Part shown: positions 16,005-26,934 of the stretch, in pieces
Position numbering within the stretch: position 1 is the first letter of the stretch
How the letters are laid out: every line of letters starts with the position of its first letter
Notes under the pieces: model-generated
What the model was told of the DNA's origin: nothing
Seen by the model: the letters and a program-made list of their open reading frames with translations, nothing else
Database searches by the model: none
DNA from: JANSWY01 sp965267245
GTDB taxonomy: Bacteria > Bacteroidota > Bacteroidia > Cytophagales > Cyclobacteriaceae
Direction of reading: 5' to 3'
Length of the DNA stretch: 64,000 bases
NCBI GenBank assembly: GCA_965267245.1
Contig: OZ253939.1
Coordinates: forward strand, 5,022,001-5,086,000
Program-made: the position numbers and the translations under genes

Positions 16005-17714
16005 CTAATTTCCTGCTCCCTCCAGCATGGCATCAATCAAGCCCTGATCCTGAACGGCTCCACTACTTCGATTAATAGCTCCTCCTGTATCCCAGTAGAA
16101 AGGAATAAAACCATTTTCCTGGCATTCTTTTACTACGTAACCATTGAAGTATTCTACTGATGCATCATGCAGATCTTTTTCTGGTACACCAGGTCGTTTG
16201 TATGCTCCAAATTCACCCAGGACCACCGGAATTCCTTTTTGTACAAACTGACTGTGAGTAATGCCAAACAGATCATTCATGTCATCTTCTTCTCCCCAGG
16301 TGGCATTCCTATCAGGGTTTTCTGTGGAATGGAAACCTTGTCCCCAGTAGTAGAATACATTACCCCAATCCGCATCTTCCTGCATTAGGCAAAACTGATA
16401 AGGTGTGTAGTAGTGAAGTTCAGCCATCAATTTATTTGGGACTTCATCCGTTGGGATATTTTTAAGTAGGTCATCCGTTTTTTCAATATCTGTGGAAGCA
16501 CCCTGGAAAACCAAAACACGATAGCTGTTTTTACCTCCGGTAGAGCGTACGGCATCTACAAATGTTTGTAGGTAACCATCCAAAACGGCCATTTGGGTAG
16601 CATTGTCTACGTTTGGTTCATTGGTGCCTGCAAAGATGAGGTGCTCATCAAAATCTCTTAAATGTGTGGCAATTTGTTCCCAGAATGCTTTTTGACGTGC
16701 ATTTACTTCTTCGGCAGCACCCGGAGTAACATTATTTTCCAGCCATCCACCATCCCAGTGAATATTGATGACAGTGTACAAATCATTATTCACGCATAGC
16801 TCTACCACATCTTTCACTCTGTCCAACCATTCATCGCTGATTTTGGCAGTTTTTGGATTGGCGTATTGGTTGAATGAACAAGGAATCCTAATGGCATCAA
16901 AACCCAATTCTTTTACAGAATTCACATAGGCAGCATTAACCAATGGGTTACCCCATGCTGTCTCACCCCCAATTGCTTCTAGTGTATTGCCAATATTAAT
17001 TCCTAAAGTCATTTTACCAGCCAATTCAACAGCGGTACTTGTCATCCCAGTCTCATCTGGTGGAAGTGGATCCGTGTTATAATCCGGGTAATACATGCCT
17101 ATTTGGGAGGCAGTAATTTCATAAGTTGGTGTGAACGCAGCAGAAATTGTAATAGTAGCAGTTCGTTCATCATCAGAAACGTTTTCAGAAGCTGTGATCG
17201 AAACCCCTACACTATCTTCTGAGCTAGTTTGAGGGTCAAATGATAACCAATCTGCATCTGAAGTAATTTGGAATTCTGGTGCATCTGTTTTTATGGTGAC
17301 TACATTGGTGTTGCCTCCTTTCTTGAAAGTTATTGCAGAGAAATTGCTGGACAATTCATAAAGAAACTCAGAAGCACTTTGCGTAACAGTAATTTCCACT
17401 GGGTCTGCAGAACCGGCAAAAACAGTTAATGTTTCAGATCGTGTTTCCGGTGTTTTTGAACTCACGATTATCTCGATCGTTGTGGAAGGATCAGTCCCGT
17501 TTGTTGGTGATAAACTAATCCAGTCAGCAGGATTTTGAATTCTCCATTCATCAGCATCTGTTTGCAGAACCAATGTAAGTGTGTCGCCTTCAGCAGGAAA
17601 ATTGAATTCGCTTCTGCTGACAATTATGCTGGCTTCATCTTCTTTATTACAACCTATAAAAAAGGTAAGCACTGAAAGTAGGCTAAATAGTATGCTCTTA
17701 TTTAAAATCTTCAT
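16005..17714 (-). CDS. BACON-GH5 endoglucanase/endo-xyloglucanase lipoprotein
   Basis: A 569-residue surface lipoprotein. The signal peptide ends FFIGC with lipid-modified Cys22. Two BACON domains follow (about 30-113 and 120-205, each with the ADWISLSP/ADWLSFDP motif), then a GH5 catalytic domain (about 225-565). The acid/base is Glu366 in TNEP and the nucleophile Glu501 in VLGEFGA. NIGNTLEA and the BACON-GH5 layout recall subfamily-4 endo-xyloglucanases such as BoGH5A. Next to fucosidase, beta-galactosidase and alpha-xylosidase genes, it is probably the enzyme that makes the first cut in xyloglucan at the cell surface. It is the second gene of an operon led by GH29, after a 31-base gap. Confidence 0.88.
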   Translation of the reverse strand: MKILNKSILFSLLSVLTFFIGCNKEDEASIIVSRSEFNFPAEGDTLTLVLQTDADEWRIQNPADWISLSPTNGTDPSTTIEIIVSSKTPETRSETLTVFAGSADPVEITVTQSASEFLYELSSNFSAITFKKGGNTNVVTIKTDAPEFQITSDADWLSFDPQTSSEDSVGVSITASENVSDDERTATITISAAFTPTYEITASQIGMYYPDYNTDPLPPDETGMTSTAVELAGKMTLGINIGNTLEAIGGETAWGNPLVNAAYVNSVKELGFDAIRIPCSFNQYANPKTAKISDEWLDRVKDVVELCVNNDLYTVINIHWDGGWLENNVTPGAAEEVNARQKAFWEQIATHLRDFDEHLIFAGTNEPNVDNATQMAVLDGYLQTFVDAVRSTGGKNSYRVLVFQGASTDIEKTDDLLKNIPTDEVPNKLMAELHYYTPYQFCLMQEDADWGNVFYYWGQGFHSTENPDRNATWGEEDDMNDLFGITHSQFVQKGIPVVLGEFGAYKRPGVPEKDLHDASVEYFNGYVVKECQENGFIPFYWDTGGAINRSSGAVQDQGLIDAMLEGAGN

Positions 17715-17745
17715 TTGTAATTGGTAATTATTTGAATATTGGGTT

Positions 17746-19260
17746 CTAAAAATTGAATTTCAGAACTGTTGTCACTGTATCACCCTGTATTTCAGGGGTA
17801 GTGAAAGTAAACTCATCGGCAACAAAAGACCACTCGACTTTCGCATCAGGAAATCCAAGTATGCTTACGTTACTAATGGGTTTCTTCAGTAATGATTCTT
17901 TAATTGATTTTATGTGTACTTTTTTATTGGATCCAGGCCAACCAAGGATAAAGGCATAAAGGTTTCCATTTTTGGTGGTAAACCGGACATCTTCATTAGA
18001 ATAAGCCTTCCATTCCAGAAAATGGCCAGATTCGCCAAGAACTGTGGGACCCTCTCCGTATACATCCCATGTACGTGAACCGTAAATTCCTTCCCCGTAT
18101 TTTTCCAGCCATTGTCCAATTTGAACTAACACCTCTTTCTGCTCCGTGGGAATAACACCATTCGCTTTAGGAGAGATGTTAAGCATCAAATTCCCATTTT
18201 TACTGACAATGTCTACCAAAACATGAATGATTTCTTTAGCTGGTTTAACCTGCATTGTGGTGGTGTAGCTCCAACTACCATGGGCTATGGTTTCATCGGT
18301 AAGCCATGAGAATTCGGTTTTATCATCCATTCGGCCCTTTTCAAGGTCCATCAAACTTACACTCTTAGGTAGTTCTCCATTTTTATGTGTGATCACTACT
18401 GGCTGATTGTTCTTAAGGGATTCGTTAATGTAGTACGTTGCAAATTGCAATAGCAAACTATCTGGTAACTTTGAAAGCTCGCCATCAAAGTAGATGAGGT
18501 CCGGGTGGTAGGAGCTAATTACTTCCTTGAGTTTTCCTATCCAGTTATTATAGAATTGTTCCTTTGGAATATTCCCATACATCATGCGTATTTCAGGGTC
18601 TTCAGAAGAAGTGGCCATTTCAGGATCGTATGGAAAGTATGATTTATCATTGAGTCTATTTGCAGTATCAGCTTGATAGATTTGCAGATTCCTGGCCATG
18701 TGGAAGGTGGTCACGAATTTCATTCCTCGCCCATGTATTTCCTTTTCTAATTCACCAACAATATCTCTTTTTGGTCCTTTGTCCACTGCATTCCAGGGAT
18801 TGATGTCACTATCCCAGTTGGACCATCCGTCATGGTGCTCAGCAACAAGTCCTGCAAATTTTGCACCTGATTTTTTATATAGGTCTGCCCATTCCGCAGC
18901 ATTGAAACTATCTGCCTCGAACATGGGTACAAAATCATGATAGCCAAATTCATCATGATTGCCATAATTTTCGATGTGGTGTGTGTAATTTTCCGTTCCT
19001 TCAATGTGTAGTAATCTGGGATGCCAATCATTGGCGAATGCCGGAACCGAAAGGACACCCCAATGACAATAGATACCAAATTTTGCGTCTTTGAACCACT
19101 CAGGACTCTCGTTATATTGTGCCAATGAATCCCAGTTTGCTTCATACTGGACTACACTTAATTCTTCCTGTGGATCATTACAGGATTGGAAGAACCAGCA
19201 GGTGGTCAGAAAAAAAAGTAAGCATCTGTTCATTTTCATTCGTATGTTAACAGTATGCAA
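17746..19260 (-). CDS. GH29 alpha-L-fucosidase lipoprotein
   Basis: A 504-residue predicted lipoprotein: a hydrophobic stretch ends WFFQSC, with the modified Cys at residue 27 of this frame. The GH29 domain starts WFKDAKFGIYCHWGV and contains AEHHDGWSNWDS and the nucleophile Asp259 in LIYFDGE. It releases terminal L-fucose from fucosylated glycans, here probably xyloglucan side chains. In-frame ATGs at 19237-19239 and 19231-19233 would give shorter, more typical signal peptides, so the true start may be 21 or 27 bases inside. It is transcribed divergently from the hybrid regulator. Confidence 0.88.
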   Translation of the reverse strand: MHTVNIRMKMNRCLLFFLTTCWFFQSCNDPQEELSVVQYEANWDSLAQYNESPEWFKDAKFGIYCHWGVLSVPAFANDWHPRLLHIEGTENYTHHIENYGNHDEFGYHDFVPMFEADSFNAAEWADLYKKSGAKFAGLVAEHHDGWSNWDSDINPWNAVDKGPKRDIVGELEKEIHGRGMKFVTTFHMARNLQIYQADTANRLNDKSYFPYDPEMATSSEDPEIRMMYGNIPKEQFYNNWIGKLKEVISSYHPDLIYFDGELSKLPDSLLLQFATYYINESLKNNQPVVITHKNGELPKSVSLMDLEKGRMDDKTEFSWLTDETIAHGSWSYTTTMQVKPAKEIIHVLVDIVSKNGNLMLNISPKANGVIPTEQKEVLVQIGQWLEKYGEGIYGSRTWDVYGEGPTVLGESGHFLEWKAYSNEDVRFTTKNGNLYAFILGWPGSNKKVHIKSIKESLLKKPISNVSILGFPDAKVEWSFVADEFTFTTPEIQGDTVTTVLKFNF

Positions 19261-19402
19261 TTTAGAAGTGGATAAGGCGGTGGATGGTATAGTATTAAAA
19301 GAATCTTAGGTAACAAATGTCATTTTTGAAAAACTTTGAAATTATGAGCTTTTATTCTTCTTATTTATTACATTTTTTTAAAGATAGGCTAAGATGTAAA
19401 TA

Positions 19403-22400
19403 ATGTGCGCGATTAGAATTTTGAAAAACTGGGTGGCCTTTTCGGTAATATTTTTAATAATCACCTCTCAGAACTTTGCTCAAATACCTGGGCAGATCAA
19501 GTTTGAACAACTTACAACAGCTGATGGACTATCTAACCATCAGATACACCAGACATATCAGGATGACCTGGGATATATTTGGATTGCTACATTATATGGT
19601 CTCAACAGGTTTGACGGTCAACAAGTAAAAAAATTCTTTCATAAAGTATCTGATACCACATCACTTCCTAATAATACCATAGTTTGGATTGGCAAAGGAC
19701 CTGATGGCAATATGTGGGTGAAAACCAGTGCCGGGATTGTTTCCTATGACAGTTACTCTGAGTCTTTTAGGAACGTAGATTACTACCTGGAAATGCTCAG
19801 GACTGATGGTGTATTTCTTCTTGAAATAGTAGAAGATAAACTGGGTAATTTTTGGTTTTTAATAGAAAACAGAGGTGTAACAAAGATATCCAGGGATCAG
19901 GGAGTCATAGATTTTGGTGTAGGACCCAATAGCGATGTGAAAATAGCCTCCAATAATGTTAGGGATATATTTCTGGATGAAAATGGTGGGTTGTGGCTAG
20001 CACATGCCCATGGAATGGTAGAAATGATTGATCCGGTGGAGGATAAGGTGAAAAAGCAGTATGGAATAGATAATCAATTGACTGCCAGTAATCACGAGTG
20101 GAACATTTTTGTAGACCGGGATATGGACCTTTGGCTTTATGTGAGGGACAAAAAGGTGGGACTTTACTACCTGAACACCAGTACAGGAGTAAGTAAGATA
20201 TTAGGTGATGGAACTTTGTCCAGTGATATTTTGCGTTCTATCATTCAGTTAGAGGGAGGTGAATTGTGGATAGGGACAGATCACGGTGGGATATCTATTT
20301 TGGACAAAGCCACCTGGAATATTAAGCACCTGTCCAGTGATCCGGATATACCAGGATCTTTAACCAGTAATAATGTAAACCACCTTTTGAAAGACCGGGA
20401 TGAAGGAGTGTGGGTATCCACCACAAAGTCCAGTGTCAGCTACTATGTGAAAGGGTCTAATAATTTTCCTCATTTTAAAATCGATAGAAAGTTTCCTGCA
20501 TTCAATGACATGTCCAGTTTTGTAGAGGATCGGGATGGTATCATCTGGATTGGAACAAATGGAAAAGGTATACTTTCATTTAATAAGAAGAGTCATCACT
20601 TTGAAAGTATTACGGAAAAGGTGAACGGACATTCCCCTTCTGTCATTGTGAGTTTACTTTATGATTCGAAGGGCACACTATGGATCGGTACTTATTTGGA
20701 GGGCCTTTATCAGTATGATGGGAAACGGTTTACGAAATTTAGCTTTTCTGATAGAGCATTAAATGATTTGAGCATTTGGGAAATTTTTGAAGATTCAAAG
20801 GGTGATATCTGGATCGGTACTTTAAACAACGGGGTTTTTGTAATAGATGGAGAGGGTAAAGAAAAGGCACACTATTCAATAGATGATTACCTCCCAGCCA
20901 ATTATGTAACCTGTGTGGAAGAGGATCATTTTGGGAATATTTGGATGGGAAGTGGTACGGGTCTGGTAAAGCATAATCCGGAAAAAGGTTTATTCAAGAT
21001 TTACCAGGAAAATGACACACTCGTACGCTCTCCAATTTCAAGTAACAGCATCATAGATATCAAAAGGGATTCTCAAAATCGGATTTGGGTGGCAGCTCTG
21101 GATGGTTTAAATCTTTACCGCCCTAATTCTGATGATTTCAAAGTTTTGAATGAGAAAGATGGCCTTCCAGCTAATATGGTTTATGCTATAGAAGAAGATT
21201 CAGATGGAAGTCTCTGGATGAGTACTTCAAAAGGGATTACCAAAATGTCCATGAATGCAACAGAGCTGGAGTTTCAATCTTTCACCACTACGGATGGGCT
21301 TCAGGGAGATAATTTCACAGAGGATGCTAGCTTTAAAACCACAGATGGTCATTTGATTTTTGGAGGACAAAATGGAATGAATATTTTCAATCCAGCCGAT
21401 ATAGAATACACAGAGCATAAGCCTCAGCTATTTTTTACTCATCTTTTCGTCAATGGGGAAAAGATTTTACCTGGAGAGGAGAGGGGTGGTCATGTGGTTT
21501 TACAAAATAATCTGAATCAGTCAGGTGCCATTGAATTGGACTACAATCAAAATTCATTCAAAATTGAGTTTGTGGCGCTATCATTTACACAGACTGACCG
21601 AATGCGGTATCAATATAAGCTAGAAGGTCATGACAATGAATGGCGATCAGTAGCCACCGATGATAGAAGTGCCGCATATTCTAACCTGGATTATGGAAAA
21701 TATACACTTAATGTAAGAGCGTCTTCCAATTCTAGTGCATGGTCAGATGAAGTAATTTCAGTGAATCTTGTTGTTCATCCTCCATTCTGGCAAACGGGAT
21801 GGGCCTATTTTCTTTACACCCTGGTAGTAATTGGAGTCCTGTACCTTTCGCGTCGATATATTGTAAGACGTGAGCGGCACAAAGCGAAAGTGGAGAATGA
21901 AATGAAAGAAACTGAGCGTAGAAGGCAGCTAGATATGATGAAAATAAAATTCTTCACCAATATCAGTCATGATTTCAGAACGCCTTTGTCTTTGATTCTT
22001 ACACCAATTGAACGAATGCTCGGCAAGCCAGACAACATTAAAGTGAGTGAGCTTGAGCTGGTTCAAAGAAATGCGAGAAGGTTGATGACACTGGTCAATC
22101 AGCTGCTTGATTTTCGTAAAATGGAAGCCAATCAGCATGTGGTGCAGAAATCAAGTGGTGACGTCATATCCTTTTTAAAGAATATAACTGATTCATTTTC
22201 AGATTTGGCCAATGAGAAGAATATTGACCTGTCATTTGAGTCAGAAAAGGCAAACTTCTTTACCTTATTTGATCGCGATAAGCTTGAAAAAATCATGTTC
22301 AATTTGCTGTCTAATGCCTTCAAATTCACATTACCTGATGGCGAGGTTAGAGTTGATTTTGAGGTCCTTGAAAAGAAAGAGGGTGTAAGTAGAGTATTAA

Positions 22401-23473
22401 TTATTGTTGCTGATACTGGTGTGGGAATCCCTGAGGACAAACGTAAACTGGTCTTTAACAGGTTTTTTCAAAACGATACCTCAGAAGAAATTGTCAATAA
22501 TGGAACAGGAATAGGCTTATCAATCACAAAAGAATTTGTCGAGTTGCATGGCGGAAATGTATCAGTAGAAAGTAATATGGGACAGGGAAGTACATTCATA
22601 GTTGAATTACCTCTCAAAGAGATCAGCTCAGAAGAAGAAGTTGCGGAAGAACTTGTAAAAGACCTTACACAATCGCAAGACATTGAGGTTTTGCCAAATG
22701 ACTCAAGGATAGATGGTGCACCAGTAGCATTGCTGGTTGAAGATAATTTTGACTTCAGGTTTTATTTAAGTGATAATCTTAAGCAGTACTTCAATATTGA
22801 AACAGCCAGCAACGGTAAAGAAGCCTGGAAAAAAATTAAGAATTCCCCACCTGACATTGTGATATCAGATGTGATGATGCCTGTGATGGATGGTGTGGAG
22901 TTATGTGAAAAAATAAAATCTGATCCACGAACCTCTGATATTCCCGTGATTTTATTGACAGCAAAGTCAGCTGTCGAGAACAAAGTAGAAGGTTTAAATG
23001 CTGGCGCAATCGAATATATTTCTAAACCATTCAATTTCGAAGTGCTTTTGAGTTCTGTGCAAACTGCACTGAAATTTCATGATCGCGTGAAAGAATCGGG
23101 CAAAACCATTGAAGCTACTCCTAGTGAAATTGAGATCGAATCTCAGGATGAGATTCTGGTGAGAAAGGCCACAGCCCTCGTGGAAGCAAATATGTCAAAC
23201 TCAGAATTTTCGGTGCAGGATATGAGTCATGAACTAGGTTATAGTAGAGGACACCTGTATGAGAAGATTCTCAAAATCACACATGAAACACCCATTGATT
23301 TCATCAGAAACATCCGAATGAAACGTGCCGCTGACCTCTTGGAAAGGAGCCAGCTTAATGTTTCTGAAGTGGCATATACGGTTGGTTATAACAATCCCAA
23401 GCTGTTTAGCAGGTATTTCAAATCAAAGTTTAAGATCTATCCCTCCGAATACAGGAATCAATTCAAAAGCTGA
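19403..23473 (+). CDS. Hybrid two-component system regulator (HTCS) of the PUL
   Basis: A 1356-residue membrane protein joining sensor and regulator. After the signal sequence come about 14 two-component propeller repeats (many DxxGxxWIGT motifs, residues 40-690), a Y_Y_Y domain (about 715-785), one membrane segment (about 795-815), a HisKA domain with His856 (ISHDFRTP), HATPase_c (NLLSNAFKFT, GTGIGLSITKEF), a receiver with Asp1156 (VISDVMMPVMDG) and a C-terminal AraC helix-turn-helix. HTCS proteins sense a released oligosaccharide in the periplasm and activate their own PUL. It sits between the divergent GH29/GH5 pair and susC. The E-to-D change in the H box is conservative. Confidence 0.95.
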   Translation: MCAIRILKNWVAFSVIFLIITSQNFAQIPGQIKFEQLTTADGLSNHQIHQTYQDDLGYIWIATLYGLNRFDGQQVKKFFHKVSDTTSLPNNTIVWIGKGPDGNMWVKTSAGIVSYDSYSESFRNVDYYLEMLRTDGVFLLEIVEDKLGNFWFLIENRGVTKISRDQGVIDFGVGPNSDVKIASNNVRDIFLDENGGLWLAHAHGMVEMIDPVEDKVKKQYGIDNQLTASNHEWNIFVDRDMDLWLYVRDKKVGLYYLNTSTGVSKILGDGTLSSDILRSIIQLEGGELWIGTDHGGISILDKATWNIKHLSSDPDIPGSLTSNNVNHLLKDRDEGVWVSTTKSSVSYYVKGSNNFPHFKIDRKFPAFNDMSSFVEDRDGIIWIGTNGKGILSFNKKSHHFESITEKVNGHSPSVIVSLLYDSKGTLWIGTYLEGLYQYDGKRFTKFSFSDRALNDLSIWEIFEDSKGDIWIGTLNNGVFVIDGEGKEKAHYSIDDYLPANYVTCVEEDHFGNIWMGSGTGLVKHNPEKGLFKIYQENDTLVRSPISSNSIIDIKRDSQNRIWVAALDGLNLYRPNSDDFKVLNEKDGLPANMVYAIEEDSDGSLWMSTSKGITKMSMNATELEFQSFTTTDGLQGDNFTEDASFKTTDGHLIFGGQNGMNIFNPADIEYTEHKPQLFFTHLFVNGEKILPGEERGGHVVLQNNLNQSGAIELDYNQNSFKIEFVALSFTQTDRMRYQYKLEGHDNEWRSVATDDRSAAYSNLDYGKYTLNVRASSNSSAWSDEVISVNLVVHPPFWQTGWAYFLYTLVVIGVLYLSRRYIVRRERHKAKVENEMKETERRRQLDMMKIKFFTNISHDFRTPLSLILTPIERMLGKPDNIKVSELELVQRNARRLMTLVNQLLDFRKMEANQHVVQKSSGDVISFLKNITDSFSDLANEKNIDLSFESEKANFFTLFDRDKLEKIMFNLLSNAFKFTLPDGEVRVDFEVLEKKEGVSRVLIIVADTGVGIPEDKRKLVFNRFFQNDTSEEIVNNGTGIGLSITKEFVELHGGNVSVESNMGQGSTFIVELPLKEISSEEEVAEELVKDLTQSQDIEVLPNDSRIDGAPVALLVEDNFDFRFYLSDNLKQYFNIETASNGKEAWKKIKNSPPDIVISDVMMPVMDGVELCEKIKSDPRTSDIPVILLTAKSAVENKVEGLNAGAIEYISKPFNFEVLLSSVQTALKFHDRVKESGKTIEATPSEIEIESQDEILVRKATALVEANMSNSEFSVQDMSHELGYSRGHLYEKILKITHETPIDFIRNIRMKRAADLLERSQLNVSEVAYTVGYNNPKLFSRYFKSKFKIYPSEYRNQFKS

Positions 23474-23642
23474 CAAAACTTAGGTTATTTTCTTGATGAT
23501 AATTTCAACAAAAAGCTCATTTTGTTAAAATGTATCTAATCAATCTCCTTATTCTTTAGATGAAATGTAAGTAAAATGCTCTCCTGACATTTTTGTACCC
23601 TATACCTTGAAATACATAACCATACTCAGAAAGCAGCCCTCA

Positions 23643-23650
23643 TATATTTG
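23643..23650 (+). promoter_or_regulatory. Possible Bacteroidota -7 element upstream of susC
   Basis: TATATTTG fits the TAnnTTTG consensus of the Bacteroidota housekeeping sigma factor and lies 86 bases before the susC ATG. No good -33 TTTG is found at the right distance, as may be expected for an activator-dependent PUL promoter. Weak evidence. Confidence 0.25.
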
Positions 23651-23736
23651 AGAAATCGATAATAGAAGAAGTCTTTTTGATTTGTCGATTGAAAAATTCA
23701 TAAAAGATCAAAAGGCACTTTAAAATATTTCAATAT

Positions 23737-26700
23737 ATGAGGAAGATCAATTTTTTATTGTCAATTAACCGTCAGCTCAAAAGGATACCCATTTTTATTG
23801 TGGTTTTCCTTTCCGGATTGACTTCAGTTTTTGCACAGCGCACTGTGACAGGAACCATAGAAGGTGCTGATGGTAGTGGGAGCATTCCAGGAGCAACTAT
23901 CCTTATCAAGGGAACTTCTGAAGGAACCATAAGTGACTTTGATGGGAAATTCAGTTTGAGCGTTCCAGGGGATGACGCTGTACTGGTAATTTCATTTGTC
24001 GGTTATGAAACCAAGGAGGTCCTTGTGGGAAGCCAGTCGTCAATCAAAGTTTCTCTAAATCTGGATGTTACCGAGCTCGAGGAAATAGTTGTTGTGGGTT
24101 ATGGCGTTCAGAAGAAGAAGGTAGTTACAGCTGCTACTGTGAAAGTAGATGGTGAAGACCTGATGAGCAGGAATACAACACGTCCTTTACAGGCACTTCA
24201 AGGTCAGGCAGCTGGTGTTAATATACGTACAAATTCTGGTCAGCCGGGTGAAGGAATGAGAGTGAACATCCGTGGTTTAGGAACAATTGGAAATGCCGGG
24301 CCACTCTATGTAGTAGACGGAATAGCCACAGGAGATATAAGTTATCTTAATAATGCTGACATTGAGTCAATCGATGTTTTGAAAGATGCTGCTTCTGCTG
24401 CTATTTATGGATCCAGAGCAGCAAATGGTGTTGTGCTTATCACAACAAAAAAAGGAAGTGCCGAAAAATCATCAATCAGTTTTGATGCTTATTACGGAGT
24501 TCAAAATCGCTATAGAACTGTTGAAATGCTCAGTGCTCGTGAGTATGCTCAAATTATGAATGAGCAGCATATCAACTCCGGAGGTTCGATTAGTGGACTA
24601 CCATTTGATGTGAATAACCTACCAGCATATACTGGAGGTGCCAATGCTGATACCAGATGGTTAGATGAGATGTTTGTGGACAATGCGGCCACTCAAAATT
24701 ACAGTCTTGGATTATCAGGTGGGAGTGAACAATCTGTTTATTCTATTTCACTTTCATACACCAGTCAGGCCGGAATTGTAGGAGGCAAAGAGCAGTCATT
24801 TTATGACCGATACAATGCCAGGATCAATCTGGAAAATAACTATTTCGGGGGAAAACTGAAGATAGGAGAAAACCTCACTTATGCATATACCAACAAAAAC
24901 GGAATTAGTGTAGGAAACCAATATAGCAACTCATTGAGAGGCGCATTCAATGCAAGTCCATTACTACCGGTTTATGATGAGAATGGAGAGTTTTTCAATA
25001 CGGCTGGATCAAGTCTGGATCAATTTGGGGAACCATATTGGAACAATACGGAAGCCAATCCATATGGAAGTATGGTCATCAATAATCAGAATGATAGAAA
25101 TGATCAAAAGTTGTTGGGAAATGTCTATTTGGAGTTAAACCCAATTAAGAACTTAAGGATAAGATCATCTGTGGGAATGGATCTTTATTCAGATGAATAC
25201 AGGTCATATTCTCCGGAATATCAATTGTCAATCTATTCACAACAGGCTTACAATAGTGTAGAGCAAAACATGAGCCGTAGTAGAGCCATTCAGTATGACA
25301 ATTATGCCAATTACGATTTTGGATTTGGTAGTCATCAATTCAGTGCTATGGTGGGTATGTCTGCCAGAGAATATAACCGATCATTCATAAAAGGAGTGAA
25401 CGCTAACCTGGTGTTTTCAGATTTTGATAAAGCATGGTTGGATAATGCAACTAACCAAGAGTGGAATCTGATCACTTTAGAAGGAGCTCCAATTGATGAT
25501 GACGAAGAGAATGGAGAAGAAAAATTACTTTCCTATTTCGGCAGGGTCAACTACAATTTTAATGAGAGGTACTTATTCAGTGCCATAATAAGGGCTGACG
25601 GTTCTTCCAGATTTGCTAAAGGAAATCAATGGGGAATTTTTCCTTCCGTTTCTGGTGGCTGGGTAATTAGTGAAGAAGGTTTTATGTCAGGTGTGAGTAC
25701 CCTGAATTTCCTAAAACTACGTGCCAGCTGGGGACAAAATGGTAATCAAAATATTCCGTCATTCCAGTATTTGGCGCCAATTACATTTACTCAGGCAACT
25801 TATAATTTTGGCAATGAAGAAGCTGTAAATTCACCGGGAGCGTATCAGTCCAGGTTGGCATATGAGCAGTTGCAGTGGGAAACATCCGAGCAGATTAATA
25901 TCGGTGCTGAAATGGAACTCTTTTCTACACCATTATTCATCACTTTGGATTGGTACAAAAAGTCTACTATCGATTGGTTGATTGAAGCGCCAGTTTTAGG
26001 AACGGCCGGAGCAGATCCTCCAGTAATCAATGGTGGAGAGGTTGAAAACACCGGTATTGAGTTTGAGCTGACCTACAATAACAGTATTGGCGATCTTAAT
26101 TATTCATTGGCTGCCAATGGAGCATTCAATAAAAACCGTGTAGTCAATATTCCCACTGAAGATGAAAGAATAATTGGAGGTGCTAATCAACTTTACAATA
26201 ACGCACCTGATTTCTATGTAGCGGAAGCGGGACACCCAATTGGTTATTTCTGGGGATATCAAACAGATGGTATATTCCAAAATACCGGAGAAGTCCAGGC
26301 TTATACCAGCACTGATGGTACTGTTATTCAACCGACTGCCAGACCTGGAGACCTCAGATATGTTGACCAAAATGATGATGGAAGATTAGATGACGATGAC
26401 AGAATAGAATTGGGGAACCCGAATCCTCCTGTAACACTTGGGTTTACTTTCAGTGGTAATTATAAAAACTTCGACTTTTCTGTAATGACTTATGGATCAT
26501 TTGGTCACCAGATTGTCCAATCCTATAGAGGGCACTCAGGAAGGTATGCCAATTATACCACAGATATTCTGGATAGGTGGACCGGTGAAGGGACATCTAC
26601 AACAATTCCAAGAGTAACAAATGGTAATATCAACTACATCCGTTTCTCAGACATTTTCATCCAGGATGGAGATTTCTATAGAATAGGGAATCTTACTGTG

Positions 26701-26922
26701 GCATACGATTTTGCCAAACTCATTGACATTGATCAGCTGCAGCAGGTACGCTTATATTTTGCAGTAAATAACCTCTACACCTTCACGAAATATACTGGAA
26801 TGGATCCGGATATCGGATATGGATTTGATAATGGAGTTCAGGACCGGTTTTCTTCCGGAATAGACCTTGGATTCTATCCTAACCCCAGAACTATGTTGGT
26901 TGGACTAAATGTAAAATTTTAA
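23737..26922 (+). CDS. SusC/RagA-type TonB-dependent outer-membrane transporter
   Basis: A 1061-residue outer-membrane transporter. It has a long signal sequence ending VFAQ, a CarboxypepD_reg-like domain (about 36-112, with GTISDFDGKFSLSVP), the SusC signature with TonB-box-like segment LEEIVVVGYG, a plug domain (about 120-240, with GLGTIGNAGPLYVVDG and SAAIYGSRAANGVVLITTKK) and a 22-strand barrel ending in Phe. With SusD it imports oligosaccharides by TonB energy. SusD follows 12 bases later. In this locus the cargo should be xyloglucan fragments. Confidence 0.96.
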   Translation: MRKINFLLSINRQLKRIPIFIVVFLSGLTSVFAQRTVTGTIEGADGSGSIPGATILIKGTSEGTISDFDGKFSLSVPGDDAVLVISFVGYETKEVLVGSQSSIKVSLNLDVTELEEIVVVGYGVQKKKVVTAATVKVDGEDLMSRNTTRPLQALQGQAAGVNIRTNSGQPGEGMRVNIRGLGTIGNAGPLYVVDGIATGDISYLNNADIESIDVLKDAASAAIYGSRAANGVVLITTKKGSAEKSSISFDAYYGVQNRYRTVEMLSAREYAQIMNEQHINSGGSISGLPFDVNNLPAYTGGANADTRWLDEMFVDNAATQNYSLGLSGGSEQSVYSISLSYTSQAGIVGGKEQSFYDRYNARINLENNYFGGKLKIGENLTYAYTNKNGISVGNQYSNSLRGAFNASPLLPVYDENGEFFNTAGSSLDQFGEPYWNNTEANPYGSMVINNQNDRNDQKLLGNVYLELNPIKNLRIRSSVGMDLYSDEYRSYSPEYQLSIYSQQAYNSVEQNMSRSRAIQYDNYANYDFGFGSHQFSAMVGMSAREYNRSFIKGVNANLVFSDFDKAWLDNATNQEWNLITLEGAPIDDDEENGEEKLLSYFGRVNYNFNERYLFSAIIRADGSSRFAKGNQWGIFPSVSGGWVISEEGFMSGVSTLNFLKLRASWGQNGNQNIPSFQYLAPITFTQATYNFGNEEAVNSPGAYQSRLAYEQLQWETSEQINIGAEMELFSTPLFITLDWYKKSTIDWLIEAPVLGTAGADPPVINGGEVENTGIEFELTYNNSIGDLNYSLAANGAFNKNRVVNIPTEDERIIGGANQLYNNAPDFYVAEAGHPIGYFWGYQTDGIFQNTGEVQAYTSTDGTVIQPTARPGDLRYVDQNDDGRLDDDDRIELGNPNPPVTLGFTFSGNYKNFDFSVMTYGSFGHQIVQSYRGHSGRYANYTTDILDRWTGEGTSTTIPRVTNGNINYIRFSDIFIQDGDFYRIGNLTVAYDFAKLIDIDQLQQVRLYFAVNNLYTFTKYTGMDPDIGYGFDNGVQDRFSSGIDLGFYPNPRTMLVGLNVKF

Positions 26923-26934
26923 AGGAATTCAAAA

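Noticed and set aside
21956..21982. HTCS kinase inactive because its H box reads SHDFRTP
   Set aside because: The phospho-acceptor His856 is present and E-to-D is conservative. The ATP-binding boxes and receiver Asp are intact.
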